Source: Antitrichia curtipendula
Taxonomy: Eukaryota; Streptophyta; Bryopsida; Hypnales; Leucodontaceae
DNA: 64,000 nt
Reading direction: 5' to 3'
Assembly (NCBI GenBank): GCA_951230915.1
Contig: OX579636.1
Span: 44,457,912-44,521,911, forward strand
The position numbers were made by a program, and so were the translations under genes. Shown piece by piece: positions 9,135-23,700 of the stretch; positions within the stretch are counted from its first letter, which is position 1, and every line of letters begins with the position of its first letter. The notes below the pieces were generated by a model. It was not told where the DNA came from, searched no databases, and was given only the letters and a program-made list of their open reading frames with translations.

Positions 9135-12100
9135 AACTAGGGAAGTAGGGACCAGGGCTTTTCTTTTTCATTTTTTAAGAAGTGCCAAAGTGGCAATATA
9201 AAATGTTACAGTGTGGTGCTTCAAATTTCAACATTCATCCACGTATTGGATAGAAAATATCACATTAGCACATATTATATGTCTATAATTTGGTTTTGAT
9301 CCACAATTTGGCGATTTCATCCAATTTTCTTAGCAAAATTTTTGCCATTTTTTAGCTAGATTATTTTTTCTAGTGCAATTTGGCACCAGAAAGCCCCCCC
9401 TCAAAAGTTCTACTAGGGCCCCTTTGCTTGCTATGTATTGCCGGGGAGTTCAACTATACAAAAATTTTATGGAATTTTTTTTGAGAAACTTTGACTGTAT
9501 GGATTGAAAGATTATATGGATCATTTGGAGTTAGAAGAATTTTTTTTATTAGCCAATTTTGTCCAACATAGTCAACAAAATTTATTTGCTCTTATAGTGA
9601 AATTTTTGCTCCTATGGTTTTTTTTAATATTTATATCCTATCGATCATATAATTTTCATGCCCACAGAAATTTAGAGGTACGGGTGGAATTTTGCATATG
9701 TTGCTTGACGTTGCTCAAAGTTACCTACCTTGCCCCAAAAAACTTTAGGCAACATAGACTTTGATACATGAACTGAATTAGGGAAAAATAGTATTTCCAT
9801 CTAGAGGTGGGGTGGGGTATGTTTGCATCTTGTGTCAATTTTTTTTTAATCCGTTAAAAATTGGCTTTGTAGGAACTTGTTTGAGTTTTCAACTAGTTGT
9901 TTAACAATCACTTGGTCATTTAGGAGTTAAATGCAAGTTTGCCCATGAATTGTGTACCATTTTCATCTATCTGTACTATTTGTTCTTCAGCCTCAAGTAT
10001 ACAATGCTTGGCTATATGGTATGCTACAATAAATGGCCACAACATGCAAAAGAAATGTTCTTGCTACTATACTTTTAGATCATTAAAAAATTAGTTTTCA
10101 TTTATAAATTTTTGATGTTAATATTTTAATTTGATTAATGCGAGGATTAATGAAATCACATACTTTCTAAGAATTAATAGATTTATAGATTTATAGTTTA
10201 TAAATTTAAGGCCTAGATTGAACATTCGGGATGAAAGATGTTTGGTCCTTGAACACACCCCAACTATTTTTGGAAAAATAAAATAAAAAATGGATCACTT
10301 AATATTTGAAGAAAATTAAATGAAAAGCTACTTTTGGAACAAAATTGACAATGTAATATTCATCAAGTGAAAACAACAAAATATACATATTAATAGCAAT
10401 ATATAAACAAAATATTCAAATACGTGTATGACTCTGAGAAATCAAAGCCAAAGTGGATTCAACTAGATGAAGCCTCACTAGGAGAAGTCTCCACCTCAAC
10501 ACTAGTTTAAATCCAGCTCATTGAGGACCGTTAAAATATTTTGTGTGCATGTAGATGTCCCTATTCAAAGTTGCTACAACCAAAAGTTGCGGAAGCCTAG
10601 ACATATGCTTTCAACAAATAGGCAATTCAAGCAACTCCTCTAGATTGATGAACAAGTATACAAATAATGGCTTCCATGTCCACGACCTTATTTGTCCAAT
10701 AGTTGCTTCTCTTAGCAGTGACTGAAGTGCCTAGCACAAAGAAAATTACAATTAATGATTTCAAACTCAAGACATAAGGAATGATTATAGATTTCAAATG
10801 ATATTAGTGTACTATGTACCATTGCCACAATAAATAAATAAAAGTAATTTTTTAATTTTTTAATAATACCATGGTAGTATTTAGAAAAAAATAATTTGGA
10901 ACTGATATACAAATGAAAGTTGTAGATTTTGAATTTTAAATTCCATTTGTATTGTTAGATTCACCAATTTATCATTGATATTCTTTTATGAATTTTGAAA
11001 GGAAAATCTTAGAATTCCTTCAAAATCTAATTATAAGCAAAATATTATCATTTTTGGAGTAAAATTTGTTGGAATGGATTCAAAGGAGGTTCTCTTGGCA
11101 TGGTGGTTTCTTACAATTTTTGTGTGCTTTACATCTCTGACCTCATTTTTGCAAATCCACTTTTGAACTAGAGTCAATGCAATTTTAGGCTTCATCAACC
11201 ACTTGACATACTTCTACATTTGTAATTCTAAAAAAACATATACTCGAGTAATACCAAATCCAACTGATAGATAGGACAAGTATTTGATAAAGTATCTCGA
11301 CAAATTAGGATGACTTTCATCCAAGCAACAACGAGAAAGAAACATGAATATAAATCTGTTCATCATCTAAAAATTGGACGTCGGAGCACATAAGGGTTAA
11401 AGTATAGGTGTGCAAAGAAATATAGAAATGGACCATGAGTGATGTAAACCTTGTCTAAATTTTTTTACCACATAACTATCATGTTGCCAATAAAATCTCA
11501 AACAACATTAGTTGTGTTCAATGTCAAAATGGATACAGTAGTAGAAGGATAAAATATTGCGATTAAGTGAATTTGGTTCATACACATTCAACCACTCATT
11601 CTTCATCTTGAAGGAATGTAGCTTGCAAAGCCCACAAATATTAAAAAATTTCCAAACCCAAATGCAAAAAATTGCAAGCAAATAAATAGTATGTTGAAGC
11701 TAGGACCCCTAGACCCAAGTTGCATTTGACAAGGGTCCTTGAGGAATCATCCCCGCGAAATCTCAAAAATAAATAAACAAAAAAGTATATTCAATATTAT
11801 AATTAAAATATTAAAATATGAAGATATTAGAAGCTAGGACCTTTCCAAACTAAATTTATTATGAAATGAACAGGTTTGATAGAGGATCCGATAAAGTAAT
11901 ATTTGGTTTGTTATAACAATTTCCCTCATGATTTTACTCAAGTTTTATGGATTTGGTGTAACCATATTATCTTCCATAGTTATAAGGTTCTTATATTTTT
12001 TGCGGTCACTGATAACAAAATTTTCTAAAAATATAATTTTTTTAGAAAATAAATAATTTTTCAAAGGATAATCTCTAAAATTCCATTGTTTTGGGTCCCA

Positions 12101-13225
12101 AGCTCTAGGCTCACCAAAACTAGGCTCAAGGCTCATTGTCTTGCATTTCTAAGCTTGCACACCAACATTGTTGAGTTTGAAACTACAATGAATTTTGAAA
12201 ATAAAATAAATGTTTGCAAAGCCTCCTCCCTTGCTCTAAATGCTCAACCATCCATTCATTCAATGACAAAGTACATTTCTTTCAACTAATATTCAAATAT
12301 AGAAGTTTCAACAAAAATTGTCTAGTTAATAACAAGGGATAGAAGCCAAATAATGTTCTATATGAATCGATAATTCAAGTATTTTGAAGGTCTCACAATT
12401 ATTTTTTATAAACTCTTAAAAGTGACGCTACTATCTTTAGTTCATTTCATAGAAACAATTTGGTTGTCCAAAATTATACTTTGATTTAAGTAAGTGTACA
12501 ACGAGATCTAAAGATACAAAGACATTATGAAACTGTATCGAGTTACTTTTTGATGTTTTAGTACTAATTTAGATCTCTCAAGGTTCATCAAAGGACAAAG
12601 GGGATGGATTTTTTGGCTTCCATCTACGTACCTTAAGAATATCTAAATATAGTAAATTTTTTTGAAAAATCACAACTATTTCTACAAAGGTTCAAAATAT
12701 ACAAAACAACTTAGGATAGAAGCTGATTCCATTTGCCTTTTGTTTGAAAAATGTAATGAAAAATATTTAAAGTTGATCCTTTTGTGGATCTTCTATCTTC
12801 CTGCACTTTTAATATGAAAGACAATAATCCATACATTGTCTTTACTTCAATGGAGAACATTTGGATTGACATAAAAGGTCCCAATGTGTCAAAGGTGGCA
12901 AATTTTTGCCAATAAAGAAAACAATGCTACCTTCTCTACTTAGGTTGAAAGTGATTATCTTAGGATCTTGATGTTGTGAATGTTTAAAAAATAAATGATG
13001 TAGCCATTTTAGAGCATCCAATGGTTTGTCAAAAGTTCACCATTACACCATGTCCAAGATCAAGAGAGTGGTTCACTTGTCTTATCCCACCCACTTAATA
13101 ATATGTGCAATTTACTATTTTCACTTCCAACCGATGGCAACTCTCCTTCCTAAGTGTGCAAAAGCAAAAGAATGACATCAACGACGGTGCACTATTTTGT
13201 AGATGAATGGTAAAATTTGACTTAG
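9135..13225. other. AT-rich intergenic DNA without recognisable features
   Basis: About 4 kb, strongly AT-rich, with many homopolymer runs and only short frames. I recognise no gene, RNA or element border in it. Parts may be eroded repeats. Confidence 0.5.
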
Positions 13226-13233
13226 TTGCAAAG

Positions 13234-13698
13234 GGCTAGGGTGAATTGACCCCCTCATTGTCCCACAAGGATAAATACTAAATTTTTTAATTTGCAACAT
13301 ACGATAATATTATAAAATTCTGAATTCATATGTGCAATTAGAGACCCCAAATTAGGTGGGAGAGGCGAAGAATTACCTATACACACGCACAAAATAGGGC
13401 CGGGGTGGATTGGCCCCCTCGCTCATTCTGCCAAAGTCCATCCATGGGTGCATATAAAAGAAAGCCCCCTATTTTGTGCCGTGAAAAATCTATTTTCTAC
13501 AGCCCCCCTAGCTAATTTGGGGCCTCTAATTGCAAATATGAATTCAGAATTTATAAAAAAAATCATGCATGGAAAATAAAAAAATTCAGGGTTTTCCCAG
13601 GGGGACGAGCGAGGGGGTCAGTTCACCCTGGCCCAAAATAGGGGGCAATTTTTTAAAATTATCCTTGGGGCAACGAGGGGGTCAATTCTCCCTGGCTG
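13234..13698 (-). mobile_element. hAT-type MITE carrying a nested relative
   Basis: Ends GGCTAGGGTGAATTGACCCC and inverted CAGCCAGGGAGAATTGACCC, flanked by exact TTGCAAAG copies (13226-13233, 13699-13706). It is interrupted at its internal CAAAATAG word by the element at 13398-13633. Its own length without the insertion and duplication is about 221 bp. Confidence 0.75.
13398..13633 (+). mobile_element. hAT-type MITE (GGCCGGGGTGAA family), nested
   Basis: A 236-bp element starts GGCCGGGGTGGATTGGCCCC and ends with the inverse of GGCCAGGGTGAACTGACCCC. Exact 8-bp duplications CAAAATAG lie at 13390-13397 and 13634-13641; this word belongs to the surrounding MITE. Internal landmarks: CCATCCATGGGTGCATATAA, CCCCCTATTTTGTGCCGTG, GAATTCAGAATTT. 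Confidence 0.85.
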
Positions 13699-14099
13699 TT
13701 GCAAAGCAGTGGCAAGAAATGCATTTTCACTTTGCCAATGAGAATATTTTGTGGAGATCACATACATCCTGCATCCTTTATTTTATCTTTTTAATTTTTA
13801 AAACACAAATAATACTACCCCACCCCACCCCACGCCTTTTTTCCCAAAAGGAATCCTGCACACTATTGATTAAAAAGACATCTGAATGGGCGTAAATGCC
13901 GCACCACTGCTGATGCCCTTGGGTACGTACCCAAATGGATACACTTTATGTAACAAATCTGGGGTCTTATGTCTGCAGCACACTTCCAAAACTCAGTCAA
14001 TAACAAGTTCATACTTCCTTAAACAAAAACATAAATCCAATTGGCATGTCTCCACATACTAGTGTGGCATGTGCTGTTGTGCAGTCTAAATAAAAGTAA

Positions 14100-14370
14100 A
14101 AAATAATTTTATAATTTTATAATTCACAGAAACTTCGAAATCCAATAACTTTCACATTGTAGGCCCAAACAGTCACACGAAACAAAGCCCATGCACCCCT
14201 CCTTGCCAAGAGCTTTCCGACGTTATCAAGAACTCAATCAAGAGATACACGGTCCTCGAGATCTCACCGTAACAAACAAAACAACTTAACAAACAAACAA
14301 CTTAACTGAAGGTAAGGTAAGGATGTGAAATTTAAAAAAAATAAAATTTCATCGGTAAGGCAGTCATTCT
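14100..14370 (+). repeat. Dispersed repeat in the transporter 3' flank
   Basis: Shares ordered words with 38540-38790: GGCCCAAACA.., CCCATGCACCCCTCCT, AGAGCTTTC..ACG, ACGGTCC..GAGAT and TAACAAACAAAACAA. It lies downstream of the transporter stop and may be part of its 3' flank or UTR. Type of element unknown. Confidence 0.5.
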
Positions 14371-14781
14371 TCATGCTCAGGATTATCTATACTGTACCCA
14401 AGGGTTTAGGGTAATTTTGCTGAGAAAATTGAAATATTGAGAATCAGTTGAATAAAGTTACATCTAAATACACTGGGGCAAGCTCAGTGCGCGACTCAAA
14501 CTCATTATTCATCACTTACACTGCTGCAAAAACCTCTCATTCAAGGTAAACTTGGAAGGTTCTTAATCTACAGGTGAAGCCTCGGTGTCTTGCTTGCTTG
14601 CTCGCTCGTGACACCTCAGGTAATTTTCATAAGTCTGTATTCTGTACAGAAACTCTGTATCTTGATGGCACAATCTATCCTACAAAACGGAATGGATAAT
14701 ATATCCTACAACTGAAGCCATGTGAGTGACGAGCAAATCGCCCACACCATACAGTACACAGGCCGCGTACGGGCTTCTTCA

Positions 14782-17700
14782 TCACCGGCGCTGGAAATTG
14801 AGGAACTTGATGGCAAAGATGAAGATGCCAGCGAAAAACAGCATCCAGAGGAAGAGGACAGGGCCAACGGCAGCCAGAAAGTCGTGCCGGAATCCGAAGG
14901 TGTGGCGAAGATATTCCTTCACGGTGGTCGATGGAGCTCCGACTATAATCAGTGGAGTTGTGTAATCGCCAAACTGCGAAGTCACGAGCCCGTAGATGGT
15001 CCATGCCAAGGGACAGAACCAGTAGTACCAGATCCACCAGGGCGGAATGGCCTGTTACACAAAACCGTAACAAGGTTAGAGTTTTGCAGAGATTCTCTCT
15101 TTGCACACGCAGTTTTTCACGTCATGCATGGAAGGACATGAGATGAGGATAAGCGCAGAACAAACGTGTAAAAGCAAGATACTCTTCTTCGAATCTACTT
15201 TTTTCTTGTTATAAAAAGTCTGACAATAAAACTCTTCAAAGGTATGGGAGACACAAAGTAAAAGTCGAGTATGATTGAACCCCAAAGGGATCCACAATCC
15301 TGTGGTGGTTGACCCTACTGTTACCGCTCAGGTCATCACTCACCAGTCAAACCACTTTGAACATGGAACCACTTTTAACAGATGCAGGATATTGTGGGGC
15401 GTTTTTCAAGTATTCATCACGACATAAATAGTGTGTTGATGATTTCTTAAATGGAATTTCACAAGTATTTATGGAGGTCGGAACTCAAAAACACTCCAGT
15501 TCATCTATTAAGAACTTGGGAAATTGGTGGGTGAGTAGTAAGGTATGCTTACCGGGCGTGGAATGAGGAATCCTGTGAAGAGGTTGAAGAGCGTGTAGAA
15601 AAAAGCGCTAACAATGGAAGCCAGGATAAAGTTGGGTGTGATGGCCACCATCATCATGCCGTAGAATGTGTAGATGAGCAAGCTGATGAACAAGAAGTAG
15701 AAGTACCAGAAGAACTTGGCAGCAGTCCATTGAAATTGCAGCATGGAGTAGGTGATGAGACCATACATAGTGGCTTGCGCCAGCACATATGGAATTTCAA
15801 TCAAAACCTGATGAAGTTCACAGATGAGTCAGGTGTTAGAATTTCCAAAACATTCATACAAAGAACCCCAACGTCTGTTGACTGGTCTATTTAACATCAA
15901 GTGTAAATGATATCTAAACCATAACTGGAAAATTGATGGAAACGGAAATACCTGTGCCAATGCGTAAGGAATGGAGGAGTACATCCCAGCTGCCTTCTCC
16001 CTGTAGTGTACAGTTCGTTCAATGCTCACCATGGCCTGCACTGTGCCGGCGTTGTTGAAGCATATGAAGAGCGTTGAACCATATAATGCACCCATTGTGA
16101 TAATTAGCTCTGACGATTTGGAACTGCAATCAACCAAAGCGAAGTCATCATAAGAACAAGCACCAACTGGAAGGAATATTGTATCTTTGTCAGAGACCAT
16201 ATACAGATGATATATCAGAGCAAAATGTGCGCAAGATTTGGAGCTCACAATTTTTGTCCAACACCCCAGAAGACACTTCCACAAATGAGCGCGGTGAAGA
16301 AAGTAAAGCAAAACCGAACAAGGTTGTAGTCTGGGCTCCTCCAATACGTCAAATTCTGCTTCCAGAGGATGCACCACAGCTGCTGAATGAATGACAGTGG
16401 AAACTCCGTAGGAAAATACAAGTCCTTTGAGCCTGGCGCAGGTACGCTTAGTTCATGCACAAGAGATTTGTTGCGCCTGTGCAAGAACAACAAATGTCCA
16501 GTTAGTGACATAGAGTAGAACTTCAAATTATTCGATATTTCGGGAAAATTCAGTGGGCCAAAATGTGCTGAAAATTAGGACTTCGAAGTGCTCATATGAG
16601 GTTTCAGTTGTCAAACTAAAACACCAGGGTTCTAAAATCTAAGGCAGATAAGGAACTGAGATTTTAGATGAGTGTCATAACTTTCTAGTAGAGAGCGGAA
16701 AATTACAACAATGTAATCAATAGATGACGAATTTAAGCAGTAAAGACGATTAGAAGGCTTTGCAGCTCTTGGGAGAGAGAAAAAGACTGAACATGCTCGC
16801 CCGTTTTCAACAAGCTTTATCTCCAAGATTTGGACACTTAGATCAAATGTATTTCCAAAAATGGTAAGGGTTAGCAGGATTCATACTGGTAAAGCGCCGA
16901 CTTCTGGTAAACATCAGCGAAGTCCACTCCAAGAGCTATCTCCTCTTCAAAATTGGTCACCTCCAACATCCACGTTGCAGGATTGTATCCATCCGTAATT
17001 TTAGCGACTCCAGGCAACGCCTTCAAATGGACAGAGTCACAGTTTAGAACGACAAATGTACGAAGTACGCTTATGAACCAGATATCAAGAACAAATTTGA
17101 TTATCACGATAGATCATCAAATTAACGCAACCTCGCATTGTGCATCGGTCTTCCAGCTATGCTGTGAACTGTAATCGACCACTCCATATGATGTAGAATA
17201 TAAGAACGTAATTGAGTAAAGTTAGTACCTCAAAATACTCAACAAGTTTACTGGAGTTGTGACCCAATTCGCCTGCGTAGATGACTTGTCCACCTCGCTT
17301 CAACAGTAAGAGCTGTACAGTACATTGGTAAAAAAAAAAGTGAAAAACTAAACCTCACAGAAACTGAGAACCTCCAAATGCAAGTATATATATATGTGGG
17401 TAAGTAATAATGAGACTGCAAACGTAACCGCACAACATCAGTACTACTTCTTCCCGGTCTATACAACATGAAATTAGTTACTTTTAAAAGCTCATATTAT
17501 CTACATTTCAGACTTCCAAGGCTGTGAAAAAGATTTACCTCATCAAAAGCCTCAAAGATGTCAATGCTGGGTTGATGAATGGTGCACACGACGGTTCGAC
17601 CGGTATCCACCGTGTTGCGAACACATCGCATCACAATGGCAGCTGCTCGGGCATCCAGACCACTCGTCGGCTCGTCCATGAAAATGATGGACGGGTTCGC

Positions 17701-20700
17701 CACCAACTCCACGGCAATCGTCAACCGTTTCCTTTGCTCGGTTGACAACCCCGTGATGCCTGGCAGACCCACCAACGCATTCTCCAGTGGCTTCAGTTCC
17801 ACCAAGTCCAACACTTCTTCCACGAAAGCCTGCCAACATACAGATATTGCTCTCATCATCAGCCTCAAAGCTACAAAACCAATGCCTAAATTCAATTAGG
17901 AATAGGAACTGTTAATTTCAGCGCTGAAATTAAATTTTTAGTTTTCAAATCCAACACCACGCGATTCTCAGCCCCAGATTCCATTCTCAAAGTCTCACAA
18001 TCATTCCATTCTCGAAGCCTTGAACTGGTACACTCCAACCATAGCCATAGAAACTGGTAGCGTTGTAGAAACGAAGAGATTGGTGGCTGCGAACTGACCA
18101 TTTTCTGTTCATCGTCAATGTCGGCCGCTAAACGAAGCCACGCGGAGTAAATGAGAGACTCCCGAACTGTGACTTGCGGAGAGTGAATATCATTTTGCTC
18201 GCAGTAACCTGAAATTCGTGCAAACGTCTTTTGGTTCTTTGGGTATCCCGAGATCCGAATGTCACCTTCAATGTACCCCCCGGTCTTTCGTCCAGCGAGC
18301 ACATCCATGAGAGTCGACTTCCCAGCTCCACTGACTCCCACCAAAGCCGTCAATACACCTGGTCGGAAAGCACCAGTGATTTTGTTGAGTAGCTGAAGCT
18401 TCGTCTCTGTCAATTCGGATTTCATTTCCTGCAGAACAAATCATTCAATGGTCACACAGTATTCGTTATTGTGGCACCAAAAATTTAATATTCGAGTGCA
18501 CAGACCTCAGAAAAAACAGGGAGAGATTACTTAAAAACAAGCGGCTGGAACCGTGACAAGTGCTTGAAAATCTTCCATCTAAAGAATATAATGATTTGAT
18601 AATGAGGTGTCGACGCGGATCTCAGATTCCACTCTCGGCTCAAATTTCACTTTCACAATAAGTGTTTGATCTAGAGTCACGGGGTTCGAATCTCTCAGTT
18701 CCCTGTGTTCATGATAACATAATCCCTATAGAACTTTGGCTTCCCCTGATGGTAGATGTACTAAATGCTAGACAATACCAGCTGCAACAAATTCTAAATT
18801 TAAATCAGTGTATGACATATTAAAACATGGATAGTCTAACTAATTGCGGGACTGCTTGGGAACTCAAAGCTACTAAAAGACCACAACTGCAAAGTTTTCT
18901 GCTCGGAACACTACGGAATGACAGAGCAGGAACGCAAAAGAGGGCAATTTCAGAATCACCATCCAAAGCTCTACAAGGGGACTAGTCCATTTGGGGAATC
19001 AAGTCCATTTTGATAACAAAACTACAGCTGGCAGAATCAGTACTTGATGAGAAGTGAGGCGAGACTTACAGCAGGCATGTCCACGAAGTAACTGATGTCG
19101 TCAAAGGAGATGGACAAAGGCTCAAACGGAAGAATCATGCCTCGCTTCTCCTTGCCAACTTCAGCCACGGCCTCCACATCTTCCACATCCGACTCGCTCC
19201 GTTGGCCTGTGGACGTCCGTCTGCTTTGACTGTTGGGCGTTGCAGCGCCTTTCCTGGATCCCATAATGGTGGCTAGCGACCGCGTCTGGCTCGCACTTGA
19301 TCTGCGAGACTTGGACATTCCAGACTTGGACCTGTCCAAGCTAATGTCACCGGTTCTGTTGGCTTCCTTCTCAGCTAGCTCCTCTTCCGACATAATTGCT
19401 TGTGGTTTGCCCAACGCTGAATTCAGAAACAGTCAAAAACGGTCACGGGAGTTTGAGAATCATGAGGGGTAATATGGAACATCAGTAGTTGAAACTTATA
19501 TTTTTCCTGAGGAGGTTTATGATATGATGTGGAAGCGAAAGAAAACTCACCTGGCATGTAGCCCAGACTAATAGTGAAGCCGAGGTTGAACAAGATGTAG
19601 AACCCAATGAGAGCACCAATGCCAAGCCAGTACCAATATTCCTCGGGATGCTGCCCATACGATTTCAGGATTGTAACTCCAATGCTCTCGGAATTAGACG
19701 CAGAAATAGGCTGCATGGCAAAAATGAAACCCAATTGTCATGAGAGAAAATCAGAACGTCCTTAAAATCTTCACTAAAAAATTATCTACAGCGCGGTACA
19801 GGAATATCCCGCGCAATCGTCCAATATCAATTACTGAAGCACAACTCTCATACTTCGTCATAGTCGACCCTGGACAGTCATATTAAAGAGAACAAAGCAT
19901 AACCAATTCAAGCAAAAACATTATACACAATTGCATCAAATCCACGAACCCTTAATTCTACCAACAAAATTGGAGAGAGCCTGAACTTACTCTGAATAAT
20001 ATTCACGTGAACTCTCAACTCTCACAGAAGGCGAAACGGAGAGAATCTAAATTGTTCGAACATTACATACATTTCAGGATTCGTGAACTTCCATTCTCTG
20101 AACAAAGTTGGAGAGAGTCTGACCTTATCCCAACGATTGTCCAGAAACTCATTGACAGAGATAGCGTTCACCGAGTAACTCAAGCTGCTCGTCCAATACC
20201 CCCACCTCCACCAAACTGGAAGCTCCGGGCGCGGCATAATAAACCCGCCCAGCATGAAAATCAGTAGAATGAGGATCCACCCCAACGTAAAACCCAAGGT
20301 GATGGTCCGGCAAACCCCAGCGACAAACCGGAACATCCCCCCCGCCTGCTGTTGGATCATAAACAGAAGCAAGTACTGCTTGAAAAACCGACTAGCATCT
20401 GGTGCATACCCAGTGACATAGTAAGTCATGCACGTGAAGATCCCGCACTCGAGAAGTGAGAGTGGGATGGCGAGCACCATGGCGGAGACGGAGTACGCCC
20501 ACGCAGGGGCGAACAGCATGTCACGTTGCTTGACGAGGACGGGGAGGCGACCGATGGTGGACGCGAGCTCTCCGAAGCCTGTGAACATCATCACGATCAC
20601 GGCGTAGAAGAGGGCGTTTAAATAGAGCGAGGCGGAGGCGACGGAGTCTTGGTTGAGGCGGGTGCGGAAGAAGACGGTCATCGAGATGAAGGCGCCTACT

Positions 20701-23700
20701 GTGATCTGGAAAACAGGCAATTGGGGAAACAGGGTTGATTATGCTTGATTAGGAAATTTATTTCTGGCAATCAGTGTTGAGACATTCTGATGTTGAGTAA
20801 CATCGAATTCGTTATATTGGGCGATTCAATGACAGAATTGGGGGATTCAAGTGGACAAAGCTCGGAAAACTAGGACTGACTTTTCGGACAAGCGCCTGGA
20901 AACTTGCCAAATGTCTGAAATTGGAGCATCTTCGATGGATTCAGTCGGGTTAACTGATAGTGCGGCAGTTTCATTGAAATACACAGCTTTAATAATATGA
21001 AAACTCTGAATTTTCTTTCTTGAGGTCATTGAATTTGCAATGTGGATAGTCATGAATACCTGGAACACATTGACGATGAAGACGATGGCGTTCCGTTTCA
21101 TAAGTATAAGCTCCCGGTCGAAGGTAACCCTGAAAAGCTCCAGTTTTGAGATTGTGTAATTCTGCTTTGCTAAAGCTGCCGGGTGACATTTCTCCTTTGG
21201 ATATGGGTCCGCAAGCTCGTCCTGGACTTGAATACCCACAGGGAATTTCTGGAAGAGCTCCACAAATTTCTTCACGGGAACATACCGGTATGGTTTGCGC
21301 TTATCCATCCAATATTGCCCTTGGTCCTTGCGGGAAGTTACCTGCAGGAGGAGACCACATTGCATTTTCTTGTAATACTGTCTGATAGGGTAACATGAAT
21401 ATTTTGAGAATTCCAATCAGTGCTTATCAAATTGAATAATGATCCACAATAGAACCAGGTTCTATAGTGACCTACAAGCCCAGGACAAAATAATGTTCAA
21501 TTCAGTTTAAGGTTGTTACCGGAAGTGGGAGAGCTAGAAAAGCAAGTTTAGGATTGAAAACATTAGTGTCCACTCTAAAGTATTACCACTTGAACAGGGG
21601 CATATACACCACATTCCACTGAAGTTACCAGAACCAATATCACTTGGATTCAAAATAGGTTAGAACACAGGTTTTAATGCACTGTTTTTAAGCTGCCAGA
21701 AGGATACTGTAGAACAGTTCAATAACAAAAGGTACTCTTCTTTACGTGATTGCTGCATTAAACACCATTTTCATTTACTAGTTTTGTTCTTCTTTGTTTT
21801 GTTCTGTTCTGTTCTGTCCAAGTAACGCACCTCTTGCAAGAAATCAGCAATACCCTTCCGCTCCGGAGACTTGAACCCACAAGACTCGAAAAACTCCTCG
21901 ACCCGTGTGATGGGCCCGTTGTAGACCACCTGGCCCTCGGAGAGCAAGAGCACGTCGTCAAAGAGGTTGAAGACCTCGGGCGCTGGCTGCAACAACGAGA
22001 TCAGCACGGTCGCAGACATATCGTGAGTGTACCTCCGCAGGCTTCTCACGATGCTGAATGTGGTGGAGCTGTCTAACCCTGTCGAAATTTCGTCCATGAG
22101 CAACACTTTCATAGGACCCACGATCAATTCTCCTGCGCAGCGGGAAACAATGCAACTCCACGTCAGAAATTATCGCCAAAAATTCGTTTGAATGACCAGA
22201 TTTCAGTGACGGGCGTTTCCAGTGGTTTAGGTGAAAGTTTGTGCAAATGTGCACGACAGAAATGTAGCTTAGTCCTGGATTTCTAAGGAAGAACTGCGTG
22301 CGCATCTCAGTTTTGGCAATTGGGAAAAGTTCTGCCATTTCCATGAACATCTCCATGAACTGTGCGCCCCGCGGAACACAGAGTTACTGCAGGTTCCAGG
22401 AATCAGCTGCAAATTCTCTGAACATACGCACTAGTAATCTAACAGAAGGTGATTGGACTTTGCAAGGAAATATTCGTTACAATGGCGTTCTTTTAGAGTG
22501 ACATTCAAGTGGGGCACCTGTGGTGACGCGTTTCTTTTGACCTCCTGAAATGCCTCGCCGCATTTCGTCGCCGACTATAGTGTCTGCACATATGTCGAGG
22601 CCAAGCATCTGCACACATTCACATTGAGCACATTTCAACAAAAGAAAGTGGCGCACTCCGCCGACCTTGTCAACGGGACCCTGGCCAATTCCCACATTCA
22701 AAGAACTGGCTGAAACCCGTATTTATAGTGCAGTAAAGAAAAAGACAGAGCGTCAAAGAAGTTTGCGTAGAGAAAGTACTAAACGTGTTAACAAATGCTC
22801 CGATTCTCGTGCCAAGAGAATAGGGATGAGTTGCAAAAGAATAGGGGTGAAGATTTGAATCCAGCAAGCTCATTAAATTTACAACGACAACTCCAATGCA
22901 AATCATCAAACTACATCAGCAAATACAAGGGGATAAGAAAACACACCCTCAAGTTGTACTCGACAGCAAGGCTTCCATTAGCTCCTGGCAGGGCTGTTGC
23001 CTGGAGAACAGTAACCAGGTCAAAAGAGAAACTCATACAAGATTCAAATAGGGAAGAGAGCTAGAGATATCAAAACAGAGCTTCCAAAACCAATCAAAAT
23101 AATTGTACACCCTCAAACATTACAAACCCAACAGTCCAAGACAAGCTCGGTCAATATTAAGGTCAGATTTCCACTGTAGAAAAAGGGCCCTGAAGTACAA
23201 ATGTTCCCGAACTACAAATCAAAATTGGAATGTATTGCTCACTTTCATGTATGTGTCCACGGCAGGTTCAGGCCTAATCCCCGCCTGCTTTTCCCTCTTC
23301 GTAACCTCCTCCAAAATTTCTGAACCGTCACAACATCACAACACTCTTTAGTTAAAGCTATGAAACTTCCGACTGGGAAACAGTACAAATTCCTGGTTAC
23401 TAGAGAACTGGGACATGAGAGAATCAGAATTAGGATCATAATCAAGCCCGTGAAGGATAGGCTAAAGAATACTCCGTATAATGCAATACTCAATCTCGGT
23501 CAATCTATTGAGCTAAGAAAAAAACTGAGCTTCATCTGATTCAACTCAATTTAGGCGAAATCACAAAAGATGAAAGAGTACCGAATTGGGATCCAACGCC
23601 CAGAACATGCGCAGAAAAGTCCAACGTCTCGCGAACAGTAAGTTCACCGACGTGAAGGTCATGCTGGCTGACATAAGCTGCCGTTTTCTGTGGCACAAAC

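Noticed and set aside
14722..15141. Plus-strand frames of 139 and 79 codons
   Set aside because: They are antisense shadows of the last transporter exon.
18660..18720. Second GGTTCGAATC word, in transporter intron 12
   Set aside because: No matching A box or foldable tRNA; probably chance.
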